Shown: positions 45,225 to 55,762 of the stretch, one piece after another | How the letters are laid out: the number at the start of each line of letters is the position of its first letter | Position numbering within the stretch: position 1 is the first letter of the stretch | Assembly: GCA_027924585.1 (NCBI GenBank) | Contig: BSBM01000191.1 | Location: 186,001 to 250,000, forward strand | Source of the DNA: Larix kaempferi | Taxonomy: Eukaryota; Streptophyta; Pinopsida; Pinales; Pinaceae | Length of the DNA: 64,000 bases | Direction: 5' to 3' | Program-made: the position numbers and the translations under genes | Notes under the pieces: model-generated | Database searches by the model: none | What the model saw: the letters and a program-made list of their open reading frames with translations, nothing else | Told to the model about the DNA's origin: nothing

Positions 45225-46010
45225 ATGAAGAAGACTATAGATTTGATGGCTCAGTTACTTGAGAAGAACAATCTCCTTGTACCTGCATGTGCAAGGAAGA
45301 AAGATACCAATACTAAACCTTCTAGATCTAAGGACAAAGAAATATGCCATGCTCTCATGGCAAGTGCATCAACAAATTCTTCATTCATCATAGATTCAGG
45401 AGCAACAAGACATATGTCTTCCTCCAAAGATCTCTTCTCCAACTTCGAATGCTCAGTTGGCCCTTCCATCAAGTTGGGAAGTGATTCAGAAGTCTCCTCT
45501 CAGGGGATTGGAAGAATCAATCTTGACCATGGCTACTTTTCTGATGTGCTTTATGTTCCTTCTCTCATAGCAAATCTAGTTTCAGTGTATCAAATGACTC
45601 ATATTGGAGAGCCCAAAAGAGTGATATTTTATCCAAATGAATTCGAGATACAACACATGGTTTCAGAGAAAATCATTGCAAAGGGAGTTGCAAATCACAC
45701 TTCAAAACTCTATGATTTTTCCCACTTCTTACCACTCTCCAAGCCATCTTCTCTCCATACTCATGCCAATGAAGAAATCAATTTGTGGCATGAGAGATTT
45801 GGACATCTCAACTACAAGCATTTGCAATACATGCAAGCTCAAAATGTGGTTGAAGGTCTTCCAAATGACAAGTTTGCTCGTGGCACCTGCAAAGGTTGCT
45901 TGAAAGGAAAATATCCACCAAAGAAGATTGAAGAAAAGAGGACTCCTGAAGAAATGCGAATTCTAGATACATATCCACAAGAAACTGAAGATCTAGCACC
46001 TAAATTTTAA
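45225..46010 (+). pseudogene. Protease and pre-integrase region of Copia C5
   Basis: 262 codons. Retropepsin active site FIIDSGATRHMSSSKD at about residues 53-68, the flap and strand region DVLYVPSLIANLVSV, and the pre-integrase zinc motif with LWHERFGHLNYKHL and CKGCLKGK near residue 225. It then jumps to PPKKIEEKRTPEEMR and the linker that normally precedes RT: the integrase core is deleted within the open frame. The TAA at 46008 is followed by the RT frame in the same register. Confidence 0.8.
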
Positions 46011-47267
46011 TCTCCTATTGCTACATGGGCCACTAGTACTCCTGTCTCCACCATTGATCTTGTCAAAGATAGATTTGATCTTCATGATACAAGAACTGCA
46101 CTCTCTCCCTCAGATCCATTTATAGCTGAGAGATGCTTTCTTATGATTGGATCTGATTCAAATACATACTTTGAAGCCTCCCAAGATCCGATATGGGTAG
46201 TTGCTATGGAAGAAGAGTATCAATCTCTTCAAAGAAATGAGACTTGGGAGCTTGTTTCTCTCCCACCTGGAAGGAAACTTGTTCAATGCAAGTGGATCTA
46301 TAGAACTAATATGGATTCATATGGAGTCTTCAACAAGTACAAGGCTAAATTGGTTGCAAGAGGTTTTTCCCAAGTTCATGGGATTGACTATTCTGAGACA
46401 TTCGCTCCTGTTGCTAAGATGGATTCCATTTGTCTTGTTCTTTCTCTTGCTACATCCAAGCACTGGGAAGTGCATCATATGGATGTCAAGAGTGATTTCC
46501 TTCATGGATATCTAGAGGAGGAGATGTACATGAAGAAACCTGAGGGGTATATTGATGATCCTTCACTTGTTTGCAAATTGAGGAATTCCTTGTATGGGAT
46601 AAAGCAAGCTCCCCGAGCTTGGTATGCCAAGATGGACTCCTTCTTGCTCTCACAATATTTTCAGAGGTGCAAATCAGATTCGAATGTCTACATGAGACAT
46701 GATGGTAAATCCTTACTTCTCATTGTACTTTATGTTGATGATTTGTTGATTACAAGGAGCAATTTTTCATGTATTAGATCTATAAAATATGCTTTGCACA
46801 ACTCCTTCTCCATGTCAGATCTGGGATTGTTGAAGCAATTTCATGGTCTTGAAGTCACTCAGAGTGATTCAAGAATCAAAGTTGCTCAATCCAAGTATGC
46901 TTCAGATCTGCTTGATAGGTTTCATATGAGTGAATGCAAACCAGTTGCATTCCCCTTTCTTTCAGGTATCATCCTTGAGGATGGATCTTCTACACCTTTG
47001 TTAGAGAGTACATTGTATTGGAAGTTGATTGGTAGCCTATTGTTTCTTACACACACTCAACCTGATCTATCCTATGCAATTAGCATTATTTCTAGATACA
47101 TGCAGGAGCCTCATGAGCTTCATTGGAAGGAAGCAAAGAGGATCTTGCACTATGTGAAAGGTACCAAGACACATGGTCTTCACTATTCAGTTAGATGTCC
47201 TTTGAATCTAGTTGGATATACTGACTCTGATTGGGTTGGAGATAGCTTAGATCGAAAGTCTTCATGA
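46011..47267 (+). pseudogene. Reverse transcriptase of Copia C5
   Basis: In register with the protease frame after one TAA. It has the linker SPIATWATSTPVST, DPIWVVAMEEEYQSLQRNETW, the LVARGFSQVHGIDYSETFAPVAK motif, HHMDVKSDFLHGYLEEE with the first catalytic Asp, SLYGIKQAPRAWYAKMD and YVDD in IVLYVDDLLITRSN. RNase H starts at GYTDSDWVGD and the frame stops with TGA at 47265 after DRKSS. RT itself looks complete, which is unusual for this window. Confidence 0.85.
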
Positions 47268-47655
47268 TTGGTTCTAGACCTGTATGTTGGTCAAGCAAAA
47301 AGCAAACTTCTTTAGCTCTTTCTTCAGTAGAGGCTGAATATAGAGGTGCAGTAAATGCAGCCACACAGTGCATTTGGATGAGAGGCATCTTATCAGAGTT
47401 TGGGATTCGATTCAGTACTCCACCTGTCATCTATTGTGACAATCAAAGTGCCATCAGGATCTCCACAGATCTGGTTCTGAGATAGAACCAAACACATTGA
47501 GATACGCATGCATTACATCATAGGATTAGTGCATGATCAAATAATCTCATTGCTCTACCTTCCGACGAAAGAGCAGATTGTAGATATCTTCACCAAGACC
47601 TTCACGGTGAAGAGGTTCACTTACCTTAGATCTATCTCTTCTTGGGGTGAGTGAT
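47264..47655 (+). pseudogene. RNase H of Copia C5, second part
   Basis: After a frameshift the domain goes on with PVCWSSKKQTSLALSSVEAEYRGA, containing the catalytic Glu, then CIWMRGILSEFGIRF and IYCDNQSAIRIS with a catalytic Asp. A stop at 47485 is followed in another frame by the normal end (HIEIRMHYI, KEQIVDIFTKTF). Three frames are needed to read the domain, so it is inactive. Confidence 0.8.
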
Positions 47656-47827
47656 GATATGCTACATTAGCATCCTTCAGTCTATTTTGATGGAGGGATT
47701 TCTTCCCACTGGGTTTTCCCTCTTTCCTCACTTAGTTTATTTAGATTGATTGTATGGGGTGACCTTTGGTCTTAGTCACCAAGGCCCTATTTTTCAGTTT
47801 TTAGTTATTAACTCATAGTATAGCTTG

Positions 47828-47835
47828 CAGGGGGG
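47828..47835 (+). promoter_or_regulatory. Polypurine tract of Copia C5
   Basis: GCAGGGGGG directly before the TGTTGGAATATTC start of the 3' LTR, the classic Copia arrangement. Confidence 0.75.
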
Positions 47836-48593
47836 TGTTGGAATATTCTCATCATCATTTTTCATATTTGCATGTTTGCATGCATTTTTCATGCATCCAG
47901 TCATCATTTTGGTGGTCCTCCCAGCACCTAGAGACTAATTTTAGCTCCCTGGAGCCTGTCTTCAGCCCCCAGTAGCCCTCCTACCTACCTGATGTGCCCT
48001 ATTTGACTCTTATGCGTGACATGTGTGCCTTTTCTCACCTACCACTATTTATCATTCAGTTAGAGCACCTCATATCACCTACCAGTTGTCTGGCAATCAG
48101 TTAGAGCATTGATTGAGCAATTCTTCCACTGATTGTGCTTCCTAACTTCCTGTAGCTCCTAGTTAGCTAGTTCTGGAGTGCCAGTTGACCTTCTGACAGC
48201 CTCATGTTCCCTCCTTGGAGTCCCCATCCCTTGATTCATGCCTAGATGGTTCTGCTAGACTCAGTTAGACTCATTTGACTGACTGTTGACCATTTATAGC
48301 CGATACTGCTCACTGGTTGATGTCTCCAATGTTATCCAAGCTAGACATTGAGGATGATTCCAATGACCTCCTTGGTTAATTCGAATCCTATTGACATATT
48401 ATCATAGTTATTGTATTATTGTATTCATTTTTCATAGTGCCAGCTTACAGCTGATGTATGATACTGCTATTCTCCATTTTCCGTGTTCATGAGTGATTAT
48501 TGAGTGCATTCTTCTCTTCTTCTCTTCACTTCTTGATTGAGAGTTTTGTTTGAGGTTTGTTTCAGTTGCTAGATCCTACTGCATATTATCACA
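47836..48593 (+). repeat. 3' LTR of Copia C5
   Basis: 758 bp, TGTTGGAATATTC to TTATCACA. The last 270 bp match the truncated 5' LTR. Confidence 0.75.
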
Positions 48594-48597
48594 GGGA

Positions 48598-48851
48598 GGA
48601 TCCAAGTAGTGACCAAGGCCACTAGGGAAGGGATATAACATTGAGTGGGTTCACTATCCTTCATATGTTAGCTAGTGTCTCCCCCTTGGTCTTGCTTAGG
48701 ATTGATATAAAGTGAAGAGTTCCTTGGTTAGCATGAAAACAAACTTGCAGTGGGAACCATGGAATCTCTTGGGTCACCTCTTTAGTTGTCCATTTCCTCT
48801 ACCATCCTGGATAGGATAATCATTAGTGACAACTACAATTTGTGTGATAAC
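48598..48851 (+). repeat. Dispersed leader block, copy 3
   Basis: Begins GGATCCAAG, contains GTCTCCCCCTT, AAGTGAAGAG, GGGTCACC, TTTAGTTGTC, CATCCTGGATAGGA and ends TGTGATAAC. It is the closest relative of the block at 2821-2996/13523 and lies directly beyond the C5 3' LTR. Confidence 0.5.
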
Positions 48852-49526
48852 AACACCATTGAAGGCATGATTATTGTTTTAAATTAGATGCCTATATCCT
48901 ATGATTGTAATATAAAGTTATTAGGAGGGTTCGAGATTACATGGTACCTTGTTGTAAGCATTGCATAACTAAGTAGGATTATGTAATGAAATATTATAAA
49001 TTATATGCGTAACCTCCTATTTGTTATATGTAAAGGCATCTCCAACAAAAATACCCATGATCTTCCTTTATTGAACTAGGTTTATTGAATGTATAATCTA
49101 TGATAAATAGCTTAGCAAAGTATTGATTTGGTTAGGTGTTACATGAAGGAAAACACCTTTGTTACTCAAATATATGTAAATGTTGTAAGCATATTGATTT
49201 TAATGATAATTGGTGTTTATATTTGTATTCGAGTGGTTGATCAAGTTTGTACAAAGATAAATTTGTATGTTGTACATTTATAATTAAAGGAAAATCCATG
49301 TAGAAAGAATATGCATAGGGAAATAGAGTAAATCCCTGGAAAATCCAATGCTAAGAGGGAAGTTGAGTAATTTAATATGTTATGGATCACCATATAAGGA
49401 TTTTGTCTATGATAATTTACATTTTGGTGTTTTTATAAAGATTTAGTTAAACCTTGCATGGTGCGGCCAGGATGGGAGTATTCTTGATATGGGTGTCGAA
49501 CTTATGAAGTGTTGCTTCTATATTAC
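48852..49526. other. Non-coding sequence between C5 and T2
   Basis: AT-rich, no domain, no repeat ends recognised up to the TGTTAACACC start of the T2 LTR. Confidence 0.4.
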
Positions 49527-50252
49527 TGTTAACACCCAAAAAGTGCACACTACCTCATCTACCACATTATATGGCTCATTTGTCCATTTTCCTACCATAT
49601 TTCCCTTAAAATCCTAAAAAATCCCATTAAAAAGCCTCCAAAAGGCCTAAAATGCCTCCAAAAGGCCACAAAACCACCAAAATAGCCTCAAAAAGGCTAA
49701 AAAACCCCCTTTTCCTCCAAAAAATAGCAAAAATCCCCTAAAAAGGGAATAAAAAATATAAAATAATGAGGAAAAGGAGGGAAAAACCCTATACAGCTGC
49801 CCAAAACCATGTGTTACCCAAAACCATGGGTCAGCACTCCACCACCAAAAAACTATAAATAGGTGATGGAGATCCCTTATTCCATATCCACAATCACAAG
49901 CACCCTTACTCTGCCAAAATATCTCTCGAAACCCTAGTTCACCATTGAACTACTTTCACCTTGAGAGCCACTTTTGGCCCATTCCCACCATTGGAGAAGG
50001 AGAAGGAGCATATTGAAGCTTGGAGCATCCTCTTGGACATTGCAAAGGGCTTCATCAAACCTTCACATTGAAGGTAATATCAATACAAAAAAGCCATTAT
50101 TTAAATTTGTTGTTTATGTTTCATGCATGTTTTAGAAGTAATTTAATTTCTGTTTTAGCTTGATTATTTACATTTACTGAACTGCTACTAAGGAGTCCAT
50201 TCTCCTTAGTAGGTGCTCATGTGCACAAGCTAGGGGTAAAACCCTAGCCACA
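49527..50252 (+). repeat. 5' LTR of T2
   Basis: TGTTAACACCC at the start and GCCACA at the end (726 bp). TATA box at 49854-49863 and primer site at 50257. It includes a low-complexity part with repeated CCTCCAAAAAGGC-type words at 49610-49740. Only one LTR copy is in the window. Confidence 0.65.
49854..49863 (+). promoter_or_regulatory. TATA box of the T2 LTR
   Basis: TATAAATAGG, a consensus plant TATA box about 330 bases into the LTR. Confidence 0.7.
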
Positions 50253-50256
50253 GTTT

Positions 50257-50268
50257 TGGCGACTCCCC
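50257..50268 (+). promoter_or_regulatory. Primer-binding site of T2
   Basis: TGGCGACTCCCC four bases after the LTR end. It agrees with the TGGCGACTC-type site of Ogre/Tat elements, which is complementary to an arginine tRNA. Confidence 0.65.
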
Positions 50269-50329
50269 TAGATTTTGAATTTCTGGTTTCCGTTTTGAAT
50301 TTTTTCCCTTTCGGCTGTCCCTTTCGGCC

Positions 50330-50715
50330 GCCGCATACCGCGTCTTTTCCCTCTGTAGTCGCGTCCCGACCGTGCCTTTCAGGCCTTTACCTGCGACCCG
50401 ACCACGGCTCTCAGACTGCTTCCGACGCCCTGCCGGCGGATTCAAGTCTGTTACCTGCGATCCGACCGCGGCTAATCAGCCTATTTGCCGCGATCTGACT
50501 GCGCCTGTCGGCCATTTTCCCGCGTCCCAACTGCGGCTCTCTGCCTCCTTCGGGCGTCCCGACTGCGTCTGTTACCCCTTTTGCCGCGACCCGACTGCGT
50601 CTTTTTACCTATTTCCTGCGTCCCGACTGCGTTTGTTGGCCCAAAAGCCGCGACCTGACCGCGTCTGTTTTCCTCAAACCCGCGGTCTGCCTGTTCCGAT
50701 TCGCCATAGACCCGC
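50330..50715 (+). repeat. GC-rich minisatellite in the T2 leader
   Basis: Ten or more imperfect units of about 35-45 bp with the core CCGCGACCCGACTGCG (variants GCGTCCCGACTGCG, GCGATCCGACCGCG), separated by pyrimidine-rich spacers. It makes all three plus frames open here, which explains the long false frames. Much richer in G+C than its surroundings. Confidence 0.85.
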
Positions 50716-51796
50716 GGTCTGATTTCTGCTTTTTTCCTGTTTTGAGCCCAGCCCCTTTTGCTGCAATATTTTCTGCATCTGAACAGCCCTCTGTCCCACC
50801 TGCAGCCTCACTACCTTACAGCCTTTCTGCAACATAATTTCTGTTCCCTTTACAGAATTCTTTTAAAATTTCGTTTTTTTTAAATCAGAAAATTTTGCAA
50901 GTTAAAATTTCAATTTCAGTATTATTGATAGTTGGAAGTTGCCCCCCTTGTGGCACTTCTATTTTTGGGTTCATCACCTCACGAGCACACACTCTGTCAC
51001 ATAAATCAAGTGAGCCTTAAAAAGTACCTAACTAAACCAACATTCTAACCCCACTTGGGGAACACAAAAGAATCATTGTAGTTAGGTAGGATCGGGGGGA
51101 TAGGCTTCCAATAACACCCCTCGGTTATTTCACTTGAGACATAGTTGTTGTCCAAATAGGGAACCAAAATCCCCTAGTACTTTTTGGCACGGTCACGACC
51201 AGTTTATCAGAGGGCCTCTCCCTTAGGAGGGTTGAAGTCGGGAGACTGGTTCCGGAGGCCTGAGTGGAATACCGCACTCCATTCAGTAACCGAAGGGCTA
51301 CCTTTCGCGGTTCGCGGGATATCCCTGTATAGGGGTATTGCGGTCAATGAACTAAACGGCAGATTCACCTTTCTGGACGTGTCATGAACGGGGTATCTTA
51401 GTTGCCATTCTTCTAGGATTGACTACCCGGTGTCCCTCCCGGTAGGGGGATATCATAGCCACTTGGCTTTTCTACTCATATTGTCTGACTTGGATTTCAT
51501 CACCTTGCAGAGGATATGTTTAGTTGAGTCAGAATACTTTTAGCTAGGTGTTTTGCATGCTCCTTTACCTCCCTTTGGTCTAGTGAGTCCACCATTTTTT
51601 CTTTTTTAGGAAACCTGCTGCTTGTTGGTATTCTGACCATCTTTGTTGATACTCCACCTATTGTAGCACAGCTGCTGCAGTGGGTGTTTTGAGTTGGTTG
51701 TTGGCCTGAGTGCCTTGTTTTTGAGCTCTTCTTCTGCACACTCGGTTGCATTAGGATTTTTGAGCTGTTTTTATACTCACCCCAACCCACAGAGAT
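50716..51796 (+). other. Untranslated leader of T2
   Basis: Lies between the minisatellite and the gag frame. Contains pyrimidine-rich and GGGG-rich patches, no domain. It may hold packaging or splice signals, but none can be shown from the sequence alone. Confidence 0.5.
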
Positions 51797-54700
51797 TTGA
51801 CACCATCTGTCACCATTGAGTCCCCGAGACATTCTCGGTGCCTCAGGGGCGAGCCCCCACAGCACGGTTCTCTTGACACCACCCGTCATAGATTCCGATC
51901 ACCATCTGTTGATACCATTCATCACAGGTCTAGAGCCTTGTCACTTGACTCCACTCGTCAGCGACGTAGGACTCCGTCACCAGATAGTGACGCCCCTTAC
52001 TTTACCTCCGATTCTGACGAAGAGTCTGAGAACCCTATTTACACTGCCCCTACTAGCCCCATGGCTGGCACGACTTCCACTCCGTTTGTTATAGGGACCA
52101 TTGGTGGCACATCCACCACTACACCAGTTACTACACCTGTTTTGGGTATGCCCTCCATGGGGCACCCATCTACCGTTCCCCTCACGGTACCTATTCCCGC
52201 AGCGGGAATACCTATCCCCACTACATCCGTGGCTCACACTACCCATGGTGGTGCTGGACCATCCTCCACTACCTCAGTTCCCCCACTTGGGGGCACCACC
52301 CCAAATCTTGTCCCTCCACTTGGGGGCACTGGCCCCAACTTGGTCCAACCCACTACTGTGTCACATCCTTCTTCCAGTTTGTCATTCATGGCTAGCCTCA
52401 ACCTACCTGACCTGGCCAGATTGACCAACGATCCTATTCGACACGTCCCTACGTGGCCTCATATGCCTACCAAACTCCCCTCTGACATCCCTAAGTTCGA
52501 GGGCAAGGCCGGTGAGGACCCACAAAACCATATCATGTCTTTCCACCTATGGTGTTCCTCTAACTCCATAGTGGACGACTCTGTTCGCCTCCGTCTCTTA
52601 CAGCGCACCTTCACTGGCTCTGCAGCCAAGTGGTATATCGAGCAGCCTCATGGGACCCACGCCACCTTTGCTTCCCTGGCCTCGACCTTCCTGCAGTTCT
52701 TCCAGTTTCCTGTCCGCTATGACGCGGGCGTTGAGATCCTTCTATCTTGTAGACAAAACACGGCTACCCATATCACGGACCACATCCATGAGTGGCGTCG
52801 ACGCCGTAGCTTATGCAAGATCAAACTAGACGACTGTATCTTCCTAGATTGGTTCCTCAAATCCCTTCTCCCTGTTATTGCTAAGGATGTGGCATCAGAA
52901 AGACCCCAGTCTGAAGAAGAAGCCATCCTTAAGGCCCAACAGTTCGACCTCATTTACGCCCAATCGGGTTACCTTTATACCATTATACCTGATGCCCCTC
53001 ATGGCGAGTCCTCCCAGCATGATGCGCCGGGGGCATCCCATGCTGCAGATGGTATCATTGGCCGTGTTTCTTCGCATCCCCAACCATTTTCTATAGCACG
53101 TCCTACCCCTGGCCCCGACCTGTCGCGGGCTACCTCACAGTCTGGAGCAACCAACTCGTATGCTCCTATGACACCTCACCACCATTCCCATGGACCCTCA
53201 TGTCCACCTCAGTGCTTCGGTTATGCGACCCCTGTTTATGCTCCCCCAGTCGCACCTCAACCTTACTACCATCAGCAGGCTGCCCTAGATCCTGCGCCTT
53301 CACAAGCCCAACCCGCTTATTATCCGCCACCGGCAGCCCCTGCGGAAAACCCACAACCTGCTCCGCAGCCATATCAGCAACCCCCTCAAGTTGCTGCACC
53401 TGCTCAGCCTCAACCTACATATCATCCTCCGCAGCCTACTCCCGCACCTGCGCAACCTCAAAATCCACCTGCTGCCCAAGGGCAAGTTTACGCCCAACAG
53501 AACCCGCAGCAAAACCAGAATAACCAACGAAACCAGGGCCAACAGAACCATGGCAAAGGCCGTAATCGTGGGAACAACCAACCTGCCGACCAAGCTGGTC
53601 AACCGGCTAATCCCCCCAACAACAACAATGCGGCCCCCGCTAATCAAAACCCTGATCGCCCTCCCAAGCATGCTAAAAACCCCAATTTGCGAACGAACCA
53701 CCCTTGTTCTATTTGCGGGGTCTATGGACATTACACGCACGCTTGCCCACACTTGGAGCGAGCTCGGCAACTCTGGGTTGATGAGGCCCATCGCCAAGGG
53801 CATGCGGCTCCCCAAGCACCGCCCAACCCCCCCCAACCTCAACAACCCCCTTTAGTGCTGCAAAACACCTTACCGACCCAAGGCGTAGTGAACACTCAGC
53901 CGTTGGCTCCCCCTCAAGCCAACGCGCCCCAACAACAACAGATCACTTACGCTGCTCCTGACCAACCCATGTTTGACTTAGGTACCCACCACTTGCTGAT
54001 GATGTCATCTGCTGACGTCAACCTCCAGACCCGTCGGAACCAATATGGCTCCACCTCTGAAGCCCCTCCCACGGATAAACCTACTAACGCTCATCCCACC
54101 AATCAGGCGTTACGTATACCTCCGCCTCCCATACATGGCGCTGCAAAAGCCCCTCGTTTCCCACTTCGCCGTCTCAATAATAACCCCAATGCGCGTGCTG
54201 CGTCAAACTACAGCATTGTAGACGACCTAGCCCAATCTCCCGCAGCCATGTATGCGTTAGAAGTCTTGAAGAATTGCCCCTCCCAGCGCAAGACTTTACT
54301 CTCCTCCATTGGGGGGATTGACCCAAATGATTCGCAGTTGATGGCATTTGATTTAGACCAGTCTGAACCACGCCTACCTTCCAGCTTAGCATTCCAAGTT
54401 ACTGTCTCCGTTAGGAATCTTGTCATCCATCGGTGCATCATCGATGAGGGTGCCTCCACATGCGTTATGTCTACATTTGTATGGCAGAAGCTGGGGTCCC
54501 CTCCTCTCCAGCAGTCCACCACTGCATTACGCGCCTACGACGGTTGTTCGGCTCAGCCCCAAGGCCTCCTGGCCAATGTCCCCGTCCAGTTAGGTGGCAA
54601 GATTGTACTCATTGACATTGAGGTAATCAATGCCCAATTGGATTATAACCTTTTACTTAGCCGCAGCTACATGTATGCCATGCAGGCGGTTGCCTCTTCC

Positions 54701-55762
54701 GTCTTTCGCACCATGATGTTCCCCCATGAGGGACGCGTGGTTAAGGTTGACCAGCTCACCTACTATGATCCCAGTGCTCCTGCAGCACCTGAAAATGTTC
54801 TCCCCATGGTTGAACAACCTGTTTCTCCTGCCACCACCTCGTTTGTTTCCTCTACGGGGCCTGGAGTCTACTCAGACGCGCCGATGACCTCCACCTTTCA
54901 ATCCATTCCTCCCCCGTCATCTACGCCCGAAGTCTCTGACTTATGTACCTTATCCCACGATAACCTACCACCTAATAATCAACCACCCTTGTTGCCAAAA
55001 CCACCATTGGTACCTAGCCACATTGGTGTTACACCGATCCATACGATCCCCTTCCTAGTCCCTCCATCGAGAGTAGTAAGCGCTCCGGTCATGGATACCC
55101 TTAGCCTCCCTGGGTTAACCTTGGGATTACCTGTATGGTATCTTTCGCCTCCCGTTCGCCCGCCGACACCAGATGTCGTCCTCCAACCGGTGCAACCCAT
55201 GGCTACTACCACTCAGCCACCTCCCGGTGTCTCTACCCCTTCGTCCTCCATGACCCCCCCTCCTACTCCCAAACCCACTGGGGGCAGAGGTCCACAACCT
55301 TACACTGCTGTACCACCTCCAAAGACAGTAAAAAACCCTCCAGTATTTCGTGCTCCTCCGAAATGCTCGCTGTGCGAAGAGTTGGGCCATGCGACCCACC
55401 AATGCCCACAGTTACCAGCATTGCAGAAGCACATGCAAATGCTCGACGATGACCCCAACATCCCAACTGTCGAACTCAACCCCAGTCCCAAGCCTAAAGA
55501 TAAGTCCTTACGTACCAACCACTCCTGCGCCATATGCGGTATTTACGGGCATTATTCACATCATTGTCCCGATCTCTCGGATTACAGAGCGGCTCTCTAT
55601 GAGATGAACAATCTGGATCTTGAGACGGCACCACCCACCATTGAGGAGATTTACCCCCCGGTATCTCCCCCTTTTGAAGAGGTTAATATCATCTATATGA
55701 TCTCTTCAACCACTACCCCCTCATCAACCGATTTGACGACGCAAACTTTCCGTACTGATTAG
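51797..55762 (+). CDS. Gag-protease of Tat element T2
   Basis: An uninterrupted frame of 1,321 codons. It opens at a TTG; the first in-frame ATG is codon 89 (52061), so the true start is uncertain. Order: Ser/Arg-rich start, Thr/Pro/Gly-rich region, Retrotrans_gag domain at about residues 200-390 (LPSDIPKFEGKAGEDPQNHI, FTGSAAKWYIEQ), a Pro/Gln-rich region, CCHC knuckle 1 at about 637-650 (CSICGVYGHYTHAC), a second linker, and retropepsin with IIDEGASTC near 883, where DEGA stands for the usual D[TS]GA. Then follows a Pro-rich linker and two more CCHC knuckles at about 1189 (CSLCEELGHATHQC) and 1244 (CAICGIYGHYSHHC). Knuckles 1 and 3 share LRTNH before the first Cys and look like a duplication. 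The frame ends in TAG directly before RT. Confidence 0.82.
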   Translation: MTPSVTIESPRHSRCLRGEPPQHGSLDTTRHRFRSPSVDTIHHRSRALSLDSTRQRRRTPSPDSDAPYFTSDSDEESENPIYTAPTSPMAGTTSTPFVIGTIGGTSTTTPVTTPVLGMPSMGHPSTVPLTVPIPAAGIPIPTTSVAHTTHGGAGPSSTTSVPPLGGTTPNLVPPLGGTGPNLVQPTTVSHPSSSLSFMASLNLPDLARLTNDPIRHVPTWPHMPTKLPSDIPKFEGKAGEDPQNHIMSFHLWCSSNSIVDDSVRLRLLQRTFTGSAAKWYIEQPHGTHATFASLASTFLQFFQFPVRYDAGVEILLSCRQNTATHITDHIHEWRRRRSLCKIKLDDCIFLDWFLKSLLPVIAKDVASERPQSEEEAILKAQQFDLIYAQSGYLYTIIPDAPHGESSQHDAPGASHAADGIIGRVSSHPQPFSIARPTPGPDLSRATSQSGATNSYAPMTPHHHSHGPSCPPQCFGYATPVYAPPVAPQPYYHQQAALDPAPSQAQPAYYPPPAAPAENPQPAPQPYQQPPQVAAPAQPQPTYHPPQPTPAPAQPQNPPAAQGQVYAQQNPQQNQNNQRNQGQQNHGKGRNRGNNQPADQAGQPANPPNNNNAAPANQNPDRPPKHAKNPNLRTNHPCSICGVYGHYTHACPHLERARQLWVDEAHRQGHAAPQAPPNPPQPQQPPLVLQNTLPTQGVVNTQPLAPPQANAPQQQQITYAAPDQPMFDLGTHHLLMMSSADVNLQTRRNQYGSTSEAPPTDKPTNAHPTNQALRIPPPPIHGAAKAPRFPLRRLNNNPNARAASNYSIVDDLAQSPAAMYALEVLKNCPSQRKTLLSSIGGIDPNDSQLMAFDLDQSEPRLPSSLAFQVTVSVRNLVIHRCIIDEGASTCVMSTFVWQKLGSPPLQQSTTALRAYDGCSAQPQGLLANVPVQLGGKIVLIDIEVINAQLDYNLLLSRSYMYAMQAVASSVFRTMMFPHEGRVVKVDQLTYYDPSAPAAPENVLPMVEQPVSPATTSFVSSTGPGVYSDAPMTSTFQSIPPPSSTPEVSDLCTLSHDNLPPNNQPPLLPKPPLVPSHIGVTPIHTIPFLVPPSRVVSAPVMDTLSLPGLTLGLPVWYLSPPVRPPTPDVVLQPVQPMATTTQPPPGVSTPSSSMTPPPTPKPTGGRGPQPYTAVPPPKTVKNPPVFRAPPKCSLCEELGHATHQCPQLPALQKHMQMLDDDPNIPTVELNPSPKPKDKSLRTNHSCAICGIYGHYSHHCPDLSDYRAALYEMNNLDLETAPPTIEEIYPPVSPPFEEVNIIYMISSTTTPSSTDLTTQTFRTD

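Larger units (their letters stand above)
43848..48593 (+). mobile_element. C5: plus-strand Copia element lacking integrase core
   Basis: Order: truncated 5' LTR (43848-44118), primer site, gag, damaged zinc knuckle, protease and pre-integrase zinc domain, RT, RNase H, polypurine tract (47828-47835) and full 3' LTR (47836-48593). The integrase core that should lie between the pre-integrase zinc domain and RT is missing, so the element is non-autonomous. It belongs to a different Copia family from C1/C2. Confidence 0.82.

Noticed and set aside
50372-50722. A 116-codon open frame and its neighbours over the GC-rich array
   Set aside because: The open frames come from the minisatellite: several frames on both strands are open at once and the translation is a repeat of Arg-Pro-Asp words with no domain.
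52101-55533. Overlapping open frames on both strands inside the T2 gag-protease frame
   Set aside because: They are shadows of a GC-richer Pro-rich coding region; none has a recognisable domain.
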